Shown one piece after another: positions 57,621-64,000 of a DNA stretch of 64,000 nt. Source of the stretch: Streptomyces noursei (GTDB lineage: Bacteria; Actinomycetota; Actinomycetes; Streptomycetales; Streptomycetaceae); NCBI RefSeq assembly GCF_016917755.1, contig NZ_CP070326.1, positions 5,828,001 to 5,892,000 on the forward strand. The letters are read 5' to 3'. Made by a program: the position numbers and the translations under genes. Position 1 is the stretch's first letter. Each line of letters opens with the position of its first letter. The notes below the pieces were generated by a model. The model was not told where the DNA came from and ran no database searches. It saw nothing but the letters and a program-made list of their open reading frames with translations.

Positions 57621-58745
57621 ATGAGCCTGACGGGTACGCCCTTCTTCCTCTTCTCGATCCTGCTGCTGATCGTCGCCGTCGTGCTGCCGTTCGCCCTGTG
57701 GGGACGAGTGGCCGGGCCGCGCCTGGTACGGATCGTGGCACGGCTGTTGATGCTGCTGTTCGCCCAGATCACCGCCATCACGGTGGTGTTCGTCATGGTC
57801 AACAACGCCAACAACCTCTACGACAGCTGGGGCGATCTGCTCGGCACCGGCAACCACATCGACCAGGCCCGGAACCTCGGCGCGGACGGCCTGGGCGGCA
57901 AGAACCTCAAGGACGAGCCCAAGGTGCTCCAGCACTTCCGGCCGGCCGACGACCCGGTGCTGGGCGCCGGCGTCCAGATGACCGACCTCAAGGGCCAGAT
58001 CTCGGGCGTCAACGGCGAGGTGTACGTCTGGCTGCCGCCGCAGTACAACGACCCCGCCTACAAGAACAAGAAGTTCCCGGTGGTCGAGCTGCTGCCCGGC
58101 TACCCCGGCTCCGCCAAGTCCTGGTTCGGCTCGCTCAAGGCCAACGAGCAGCTCGGCTCGCTGATGCAGAGCGGGGCGGTCAAGCCGTTCATCCTGGTGG
58201 CGCCGCGGACCAACGTCCTGTCCAACGCCGACAGCGGCTGCGTCAACATCCCCGGCAAGGTCAACGCCGACAGCTGGCTGACCGTCGACGTCCGCCAGAT
58301 GGTGATCGACAACTTCCGGGCCGGCGACAAGCCGGACTCCTGGGGCCTGGCCGGCTACTCGGCGGGCGCCCACTGCGCCACCAAGCTGGCGCTCGCCCAC
58401 CCGGACCGGTACCGCGCAGCCGTCGGCATGTCCGGCTACAACGACCCGGCCATAGAGCGTGATTCGCTCGCCGGCAAGGATCCCAAGCTGCGCGTCGAGA
58501 CCAACCCGATGCACATCCTCAAGGCCGCCAACGAGGCCGGGAAGCCGCCCCGCACCGCGCTGTACATCTCGGGCGCGAGCGGTGACGGCTACCAGGCCGG
58601 TACGGGCCTCAAGGAGCTCGCGAAGAACCCGACGACGGTGACCGTCCAGCAGATCTCCTCGGGCGCGGGCGGCCACACCGTGCCGGTGTGGAAGCGCCAA
58701 GTGCCGGAGATCTTCCGGTGGTTCGGCCTGTACCTGCGGGGCTAG
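57621..58745 (+). CDS. membrane-anchored esterase (mycolyltransferase-like fold)
   Basis: A 374-residue protein with two or three N-terminal membrane helices (about 4-60) and an extracytoplasmic alpha/beta-hydrolase domain related to esterase D and antigen-85 proteins: KFPVVELLPGYPGSAKSWFG, the nucleophile serine in GLAGYSAGAHCATKLALAH, and a C-terminal HTVPVWKRQVPEIFRW segment supplying the histidine. The wall lipid or ester substrate is not known; Streptomyces lack mycolates. ATG start. It lies alone between the two-component genes and the NlpC/P60 genes. Confidence 0.85.
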   Translation: MSLTGTPFFLFSILLLIVAVVLPFALWGRVAGPRLVRIVARLLMLLFAQITAITVVFVMVNNANNLYDSWGDLLGTGNHIDQARNLGADGLGGKNLKDEPKVLQHFRPADDPVLGAGVQMTDLKGQISGVNGEVYVWLPPQYNDPAYKNKKFPVVELLPGYPGSAKSWFGSLKANEQLGSLMQSGAVKPFILVAPRTNVLSNADSGCVNIPGKVNADSWLTVDVRQMVIDNFRAGDKPDSWGLAGYSAGAHCATKLALAHPDRYRAAVGMSGYNDPAIERDSLAGKDPKLRVETNPMHILKAANEAGKPPRTALYISGASGDGYQAGTGLKELAKNPTTVTVQQISSGAGGHTVPVWKRQVPEIFRWFGLYLRG

Positions 58746-58856
58746 GGCCTGCCGCACCCCCGCCCGCCCGCCGGCCGGCGCCCGACGCGTTCGCGTGGGG
58801 CTGTCCGGGCCGGACGGGCGGGTTTCTGCTCTCGGGGCGTCTGCGCGGGGCGTCCC

Positions 58857-59543
58857 CTACGCCGGGCGGGTCGCGCCCGCGAAGGGCAGGCGGTCGAGCG
58901 GGGCGATCTCGACGGGTGTCCCCGGATGCGGGGCGTGGATCATCTCGCCGCCGCCGATGTAGAGGCCCACGTGGCTGATGCCGGAGTAGAAGAACACCAG
59001 GTCACCGGGGGCGAGTTGGGGCCAGTCGACGCGGGTGCCGGAGGTGATCTGGGTGTAGGTCGTCCGGGGCAGGGCGACGCCGCCGGCCCGCCACGCGGCC
59101 AGGGTCAGGCCCGAGCAGTCGTAGGCGGCCGGGCCGGTCGCGCCCCAGGCGTAGGGCTTGCCGAGGGCGCCGTGGGCGAAGGCCACCGCCCGGGCGGCGC
59201 GGTTACCGGGCGCCGGGTCGGGCGGCGCGGGTGCGGCGACGGCCGGTTCCAGGGCGCGCGGCAAGGCGTACGCCGGGAGGCGCGGGGCGGCGGCCTCCGG
59301 GGAGCGCTCCGCGGTGGCTAAGGGGTGGCCGCCGAGCCGGCGGACGCTGCCCAGCCGACGGGCCCAGCCGGAAACCGCGGTCGCCTGGTGGCTCCCGGTG
59401 CGCTCCAGGACCGTGGCGCCGTCCAGGTAGCGCTGCGGGTCCGCGGCGAGCAGCAGCCCGGTGCGGGCGGTGCGGGCCGTACGGGGCCCGGCCGGCGGGG
59501 GTGCGAGCGGCGGCCGCTCACCGGCCGTGTGGTGCGACGCCAT
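58857..59543 (-). CDS. NlpC/P60 peptidoglycan hydrolase
   Basis: A 228-residue protein with a C-terminal NlpC/P60 domain (about 110-228) that hydrolyses peptidoglycan stem-peptide bonds. Active-site cysteine is in YDCSGLTLAAWRAGG, the histidine in GISHVGLYIGGGEMIHAP. The N-terminal half is Pro/Ala-rich with no helix pattern of a clear signal peptide, unusual for an exported hydrolase; an upstream extension might add one. ATG after GGAAGGAAG. The next NlpC/P60 gene has nearly the same C-terminus. Confidence 0.85.
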   Translation of the reverse strand: MASHHTAGERPPLAPPPAGPRTARTARTGLLLAADPQRYLDGATVLERTGSHQATAVSGWARRLGSVRRLGGHPLATAERSPEAAAPRLPAYALPRALEPAVAAPAPPDPAPGNRAARAVAFAHGALGKPYAWGATGPAAYDCSGLTLAAWRAGGVALPRTTYTQITSGTRVDWPQLAPGDLVFFYSGISHVGLYIGGGEMIHAPHPGTPVEIAPLDRLPFAGATRPA

Positions 59544-59801
59544 GGCGGCCGTCACTTCCTTCCCTGCGGGCGGATACGACCGGCGGGGTACGGGCCCGGT
59601 CGCCTGCAGGAGGAAGCTAGGCCCGGTGTCACCGTCGGGAACCCCCTTGCCCGGCATTGCCCGATTCCGACCGCCACCGTGCGGGGGATGACCGGCCCGA
59701 AGGCCGGGGGAGGGCCGAGGGGCGGTGGGCCCTGACCGAAGCGGGCATCACGGGCGCCCTGCCGGAAAGGGCGTGCTATGGGGCGGATACGATCCAGCAC
59801 T

Positions 59802-60155
59802 ATGGACGTAGTAATCAATGTCTTCGTCGCCCTGCACATCATCGGCATCGCCTCCCTCCTGGGCGGCTTCCTGACCCAGATGAAGGCGATGGGCGCGGGC
59901 ACCGCCCGCTTCGTGCCGGCCATGCTGCACGGCGCGCTGACGATGCTGGTCACCGGCATCGTCCTGGTCGGCCTGAACCAGATGCAGGACCACTCGCTCA
60001 ACAACATCAAGATTGGCATCAAGATGGCCGTCCTGGTGGTGATCCTGGCGCTGGTCTACGTCAAGCGCGACGAGGAGAAGCTTCCCAAGCCGCTCTTCGG
60101 CGCGGTCGGCGGACTCACCATGCTCAACATCTTCATCGCGGTGCTCTGGACCTGA
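59802..60155 (+). CDS. small four-helix membrane protein
   Basis: A 117-residue protein with about four membrane helices: VINVFVALHIIGIASLLGGFL, FVPAMLHGALTMLVTGIVLV, IKIGIKMAVLVVILALVYV and FGAVGGLTMLNIFIAVLW. A Lys/Glu loop joins the last two. I do not recognise a family by name, though the type is common in Streptomyces. ATG at 59802 is used; an upstream ATG (59778) is possible. It sits between two NlpC/P60 genes transcribed on the other strand. Confidence 0.75.
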   Translation: MDVVINVFVALHIIGIASLLGGFLTQMKAMGAGTARFVPAMLHGALTMLVTGIVLVGLNQMQDHSLNNIKIGIKMAVLVVILALVYVKRDEEKLPKPLFGAVGGLTMLNIFIAVLWT

Positions 60156-60199
60156 GCCGCCTGCCCGGCCCCGGGCCAGGCATCGCCGCAGCGACGACT

Positions 60200-60254
60200 C
60201 ACCGCGCGGTCATCCCGCTCCGTACTTACGGAGACGGCGGATGACCGCGCGGTG
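60200..60254. terminator. cruciform-like bidirectional terminator
   Basis: CACCGCGCGGTCATCC (60200-60215) pairs perfectly with 60239-60254, 16 base pairs, and encloses a second stem CTCCGT/ACGGAG (60218-60223, 60228-60233). It lies between the convergent small membrane gene and NlpC/P60 gene and can end both. Confidence 0.85.
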
Positions 60255-60304
60255 GCGTGTGGGGGGTGGTTCATGACGGGCGCACGGGCGCGCCCGTGCG
60301 CCGG

Positions 60305-61447
60305 CTACGCGGGCCGGACGCTGCCGTAGATCGGCATGCCGTAGATCGACTCCACCCGGACGCTGGCGCCCGGGTGCGGGGCGTGGATCATCTCGCCGCC
60401 GCCGATGTACATCCCGACGTGGCTGATGTCGTTGAAGAAGAACACCAGGTCACCGGGTTGGAGATCGCTGCTGGAGACCCGGGTGCCGACCTTGACCTGG
60501 TCCCAGGTCGTGCGCGGCAGATCGACCCCGGCGGCCCGCCACGCGGCCTGCGTCAGCCCCGAGCAGTCGTAGGAGCTGGGTCCGGTCGCGCCCCAGACGT
60601 ACGGCTTGCCGATCTGGGAGCGGGCGAAGGCGAGCGCCTTCCCGGCCTTGGTGGAGTACGAGCCGCTGTCGGAGCTGCCGCCCCCCGAACCGGTGCCGGT
60701 CCCGGAGCCGGTACCGCCGCTGGGCTGCTGCTGGCGCTGCTGGGCCTCCTTGCGGGCCTCCTCGGCGGCCTTGCGCTGGGCCTCCGCCTCCTTCTGGCGC
60801 TCCAGTTCGGCCAGCCGCGCCTTCTCCTGGGCGGTCAGCCGGGACAGCAGCTGCTGGGCCTCGGCCAGCTTGGACTGAACGTTTCGCTTGGTCTCCTTCA
60901 GGGTCGCCTGCGACTGCTGGAGGGCCTCCAGGCTGTGGGTGGCCTCCGCCCGCTGACGGGCGGCGGTCGCGGCCTGGTCCTCGTAGTCGGTGATCGCCTG
61001 CTTCTGCCGTCCGGTCAACTGCTCCATCAGGTGGTTGCGGTCGACGAACTGCTGCGGGTCCTTGGCGAGCATCAGCTGGGCGGTCGGGCTGATCCCGCCG
61101 GTCTGGTACTGCGCCGAGGCGAACGCGCCCAGCCGGCGGCGGGACTCGTTCATCTTGTCCGCGAGCCGGGCCGCCTCGTCGAGGAGGCGGTTCACGGTGT
61201 GCTGCTGGCCGTCCGCCTTCTCCTTGGCGCCGTTGTACTTCTGGGTGGCCACCTCGGCCTGCCGGTACAGGTCGTCGACCTTCTGCTTGACCTCTCCGAT
61301 GGAGGGCTGCGGCGCATTCGGGGCGGCGTTCGCGGTCTGCGAGAGCAGCGTGACCGAGGCCAGCGCCGCGGTGGTGAGCCCGGCCGCGGTGCGACGGCCG
61401 CCGGGCGTGGCGAGTATGGGGGTGCGCGGCTTGCGATGGGACGCCAA
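60305..61447 (-). CDS. NlpC/P60 peptidoglycan hydrolase with coiled coil
   Basis: A 380-residue exported hydrolase. Signal peptide (about 1-41, LTTAALASVTLLSQTANA), a long coiled-coil region (about 45-240, EVKQKVDDLYRQAEVATQKY and KEAEAQRKAAEEARKEAQQR), a Gly/Ser linker and an NlpC/P60 domain with catalytic Cys in YDCSGLTQAAWRAAG and His in DISHVGMYIGGGEMIHAP. It resembles RipA/CwlO-type cell-division or germination hydrolases. TTG start, nine bases after GGAAGGAG. A c-di-AMP riboswitch lies in its leader, as in many actinobacterial resuscitation or wall hydrolase genes. Confidence 0.92.
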   Translation of the reverse strand: MASHRKPRTPILATPGGRRTAAGLTTAALASVTLLSQTANAAPNAPQPSIGEVKQKVDDLYRQAEVATQKYNGAKEKADGQQHTVNRLLDEAARLADKMNESRRRLGAFASAQYQTGGISPTAQLMLAKDPQQFVDRNHLMEQLTGRQKQAITDYEDQAATAARQRAEATHSLEALQQSQATLKETKRNVQSKLAEAQQLLSRLTAQEKARLAELERQKEAEAQRKAAEEARKEAQQRQQQPSGGTGSGTGTGSGGGSSDSGSYSTKAGKALAFARSQIGKPYVWGATGPSSYDCSGLTQAAWRAAGVDLPRTTWDQVKVGTRVSSSDLQPGDLVFFFNDISHVGMYIGGGEMIHAPHPGASVRVESIYGMPIYGSVRPA

Positions 61448-61502
61448 GGCCGGCGACTCCTTCCGTGGACCGCCTACCGGGTTAGCTGTCGGGTTCGGGC
61501 GG

Positions 61503-61702
61503 TGTGCTGACGGAAGGCTTGCCCTACGACCGCTGCGTCCGCCTGGCGACGGCCGCACCGGTCGATTCACCCCAGTGGTGCTTGTGGGTCCCCGGCTCCG
61601 GGTGCCTGACGGCAGGACCGGACTCGGCGGAGGCGGCCCGTGCGGACGCTGTCGTCCGCGGGGACAGCGGGCTGCCCGAGCGAGACCGTAGCCAACTCGT
61701 GT
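61503..61702 (-). promoter_or_regulatory. cyclic di-AMP (ydaO/yuaA) riboswitch
   Basis: On the minus strand, starting about 55 bases before the NlpC/P60 start, the leader carries pieces I recognise from actinobacterial ydaO-type RNAs: a 5' helix with GGTCTCGCTCGGGCAGCCCG, the core GCCGGGGACCCACAAGCACC, the conserved ACTGGGGTGAATCGACCGG, and a 3' helix GCAGCGGTCGTAGGGCAAGC ending near CCTTCCGTCAGCA. This RNA binds cyclic di-AMP and usually lowers expression of wall hydrolases. The family is known upstream of NlpC/P60 genes in Streptomyces, which fits here. Exact ends are estimates. Confidence 0.88.
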
Positions 61703-61876
61703 GGCTCCTGTGAAGGCTGATGTTCGATATGCCCGAAACCTTTTCGTGACCTCACGGTGAGTGTCGCCACGTTTCCGGGCACGAGCGCACAAGTTACCGC
61801 CCCGGCCGGCGCAGTGCCGGGGCAATCCGCCACTCCGGGACCGGTTGTCGGTGCGGCGGCCTAGACTCGGTGGGCG

Positions 61877-64000
61877 ATGAGCAGCCTCTTTGACGACAGC
61901 TTCCTGGCGGACCTCGGCCCCCCGGACGAGGAGCCCCCGCCCCCGCCCGAGGACGAGCCCGGCCCGGCCCCCGAGGACGTGCCCGCCGACCTCTTCGGCG
62001 GGGCCTTCGACGCGCCCGTGACCAGGGAGTCCTACTACCGCGACGGCGCCGCCCGCCCGGCCATCGACCCGGCGGCGCTCCTGGAGGGGCTCAACGACCA
62101 GCAGAAGGCCGCCGTGGCGCACAGCGGCAGCCCGCTGCTGATCGTCGCCGGCGCCGGCTCCGGCAAGACCCGGGTGCTCACCCACCGGATCGCCCACCTG
62201 CTCGCCGAGCGCCACGTCCACCCCGGCCAGATCCTCGCGATCACCTTCACCAACAAGGCCGCGGGCGAGATGAAGGAGCGCGTCCAGGAGCTGGTCGGCC
62301 CGCGCGCCAACGCCATGTGGGTCTCCACGTTCCACAGCGCCTGCGTGCGGATCCTGCGCCGGGAGTCCAAGCGGCTGGGCTTCACGTCGTCCTTCTCGAT
62401 CTACGACGCGGCCGACTCCAAGCGCCTGATGGCCCTGGTCTGCCGCGACCTCGACCTGGACCCCAAGCGCTTCCCGCCCAAGTCCTTCAGCGCGAAGATC
62501 TCCAACCTCAAGAACGAGCTCATCGACGAGGAGACCTTCGCCGGGACGGCCGCCGACGGCTTCGAGAAGACCCTGGCCCAGGCGTACGCGATGTACCAGG
62601 CGCGGCTGCGCGAGGCCAACGCCCTGGACTTCGACGACATCATCATGACGACGGTCCACCTGCTCCAGGCGTTCCCGGACGTCGCCGAGCACTACCGCCG
62701 CCGCTTCCGCCACGTCCTGGTCGACGAGTACCAGGACACCAACCACGCCCAGTACACCCTCGTCCGCGAGCTGGTCGGCCCTGGCACGGCCGACACCCCC
62801 GCCGCCGAGCTGTGCGTGGTCGGTGACGCCGACCAGTCGATCTACGCCTTCCGCGGCGCCACGATCCGCAACATCCTCCAGTTCGAGGAGGACTACCCGG
62901 ACGCCACCACGATCCTGCTGGAGCAGAACTACCGCTCCTCGCAGACCATCCTCTCCGCCGCCAACGCCGTCATCGAGCGCAACGAGAACCGCCGCCCGAA
63001 GAACCTCTGGACGGACGCCGGCGCCGGCGCCAAGATCACCGGCTATGTCGCCGACACCGAGCACGACGAGGCCCAGTTCGTCGCCGACGAGATCGACCGG
63101 CTCACCGACGCCGGCGACGCCAAGGCCGGCGACGTCGCGGTCTTCTACCGCACCAACGCCCAGTCCCGGGTCTTCGAGGAGATCTTCATCCGGGTCGGGC
63201 TGCCCTACAAGGTCGTCGGCGGCGTGCGCTTCTACGAGCGCAAGGAGGTCCGCGACATCCTCGCCTACCTCCGGGTGCTCGCCAACCCCGAGGACGCCGT
63301 CCCGCTCCGCCGGATCCTCAACGTCCCCAAGCGCGGCATCGGCGACCGCGCCGAGGCGATGATCGAAGCCCTGGCGCTGCGCGAGAAGATCACCTTCCCG
63401 CAGGCGCTGCGCCGGGTCGACGAGGCGTACGGGATGGCCGCCCGCTCCGCCAACGCCGTCAAGCGGTTCAACGCCCTGATGGAGGAGCTGCGCACGATCG
63501 TGGAGTCCGGGGCCGGCCCCGCCACGGTCCTGGAAGCGGTCATGGAGCGCACCGGCTATCTGGCCGAACTCCAGGCGTCCACCGACCCCCAGGACGAGAC
63601 CCGGATCGAGAACCTCCAGGAACTCGCCTCCGTGGCCCTGGAGTTCGAGCAGGGGCGCGGCGAGGGCGAGGCGCCGGAGGGTGCCGCCGCGGGCCCCGGC
63701 ACGCTCGCCGAGTTCCTGGAGCAGGTCGCCCTGGTCGCCGACTCCGACCAGATCCCGGACGAGGACGAGGAGGGCTCCGGCGTCATCACGCTGATGACCC
63801 TGCACACCGCCAAGGGCCTGGAGTTCCCGGTGGTGTTCCTGACCGGCATGGAGGACGGCGTCTTCCCGCACATGCGGGCGCTCGGCCAGACCAAGGAGCT
63901 GGAGGAGGAGCGCCGGCTCGCCTACGTCGGCATCACCCGCGCCCGCGAGCGGCTCTACGTCACCCGCTCCACGATGCGCAGCGCCTGGGGCCAGCCCTCG
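61877..64000 (+). CDS. pcrA: ATP-dependent DNA helicase UvrD/PcrA, N-terminal part
   Basis: The open frame runs off the end of the window, giving the first 708 residues. It is a superfamily 1 3'-5' helicase used in repair, replication-fork restart and removal of RecA or polymerase. Seen in order: Walker A IVAGAGSGKTRVLTHRI, motif Ia ITFTNKAAGEMKERV, motif II LVDEYQDTN, motif III VVGDADQSIYAFRGA, motif IV ILLEQNYRSS, motif V TLMTLHTAKGLEFPVVF and motif VI RLAYVGITRARERLYVT. A Pro/Glu-rich leader of about 60 residues precedes the core. ATG start after GGGCG. Confidence 0.95.
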   Translation, partial: MSSLFDDSFLADLGPPDEEPPPPPEDEPGPAPEDVPADLFGGAFDAPVTRESYYRDGAARPAIDPAALLEGLNDQQKAAVAHSGSPLLIVAGAGSGKTRVLTHRIAHLLAERHVHPGQILAITFTNKAAGEMKERVQELVGPRANAMWVSTFHSACVRILRRESKRLGFTSSFSIYDAADSKRLMALVCRDLDLDPKRFPPKSFSAKISNLKNELIDEETFAGTAADGFEKTLAQAYAMYQARLREANALDFDDIIMTTVHLLQAFPDVAEHYRRRFRHVLVDEYQDTNHAQYTLVRELVGPGTADTPAAELCVVGDADQSIYAFRGATIRNILQFEEDYPDATTILLEQNYRSSQTILSAANAVIERNENRRPKNLWTDAGAGAKITGYVADTEHDEAQFVADEIDRLTDAGDAKAGDVAVFYRTNAQSRVFEEIFIRVGLPYKVVGGVRFYERKEVRDILAYLRVLANPEDAVPLRRILNVPKRGIGDRAEAMIEALALREKITFPQALRRVDEAYGMAARSANAVKRFNALMEELRTIVESGAGPATVLEAVMERTGYLAELQASTDPQDETRIENLQELASVALEFEQGRGEGEAPEGAAAGPGTLAEFLEQVALVADSDQIPDEDEEGSGVITLMTLHTAKGLEFPVVFLTGMEDGVFPHMRALGQTKELEEERRLAYVGITRARERLYVTRSTMRSAWGQPS

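Noticed and set aside
1..64000. tRNA, rRNA, CRISPR array, prophage or complete insertion sequence
   Set aside because: No cloverleaf, spaced direct repeats, transposase, integrase or phage structural gene was found.

Overview
The window is a very GC-rich, gene-dense chromosomal segment with GTG and TTG starts, GGAGG-type ribosome binding sites and ATGA-coupled genes. The gene set (DmdR1-type iron regulator, ECF sigma factor with zinc-finger partner, PspC and Ser/Thr-kinase sensors, c-di-AMP riboswitch before an NlpC/P60 gene, sortase-type surface protein, multiplying intergenic mini-repeats) points firmly to Streptomyces, in a conserved core-like region rather than an island. No tRNA, rRNA, CRISPR array, intact insertion sequence or antibiotic gene cluster was seen.

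Layout. 1-1780 is a catabolic unit: the end of a 4-coumarate-CoA-ligase-like enzyme, a crotonase and a TetR regulator, all overlapping. A 550-base palindromic region then faces citrate synthase (citA), divergent from pdxH. 4954-8275 holds a PAS sensor, a sugar-phosphate (SIS) protein and the iron regulator dmdR1. 8276-11093 contains a mini-element, a hydrolase-fold protein lacking its nucleophile, and a lipoprotein. 11094-19004 is a minus-strand block: two related membrane proteins of unknown function, a DHA2-family exporter and a two-gene ABC system. 19102-26643 has a primase/polymerase-like protein, a large helix-turn-helix regulator behind a strong palindrome, a proline-rich membrane protein, a solute-binding lipoprotein and purU. 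26717-31831 is regulatory: ECF sigma plus anti-sigma, STAS antagonist, and a two-component system. 32152-37907 has an XRE regulator with a small partner, two membrane proteins and a Ser/Thr kinase. 38100-45985 holds gabD2, a GMC oxidoreductase with a cysteine cluster, a wall-anchored protein, chorismate mutase and guaA. 46067-58745 mixes small enzymes and membrane proteins with an envelope-sensing cluster (PspC protein, Ser/Thr kinase, PspC histidine kinase and response regulator). The end carries two NlpC/P60 hydrolases, the second behind a c-di-AMP riboswitch, and the start of the helicase gene pcrA.

The most unusual signal is a family of three intergenic hairpins (1893-1963, 2104-2184, 14694-14770). 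Each has perfect arms of 29-34 base pairs whose sequences differ between copies, yet the loop is identical. Read in the transcription direction of the gene that ends just upstream, the loop always has the same orientation. This looks like a strand-specific 3'-untranslated RNA element with compensatory stem changes, and I do not recognise it as a described family.
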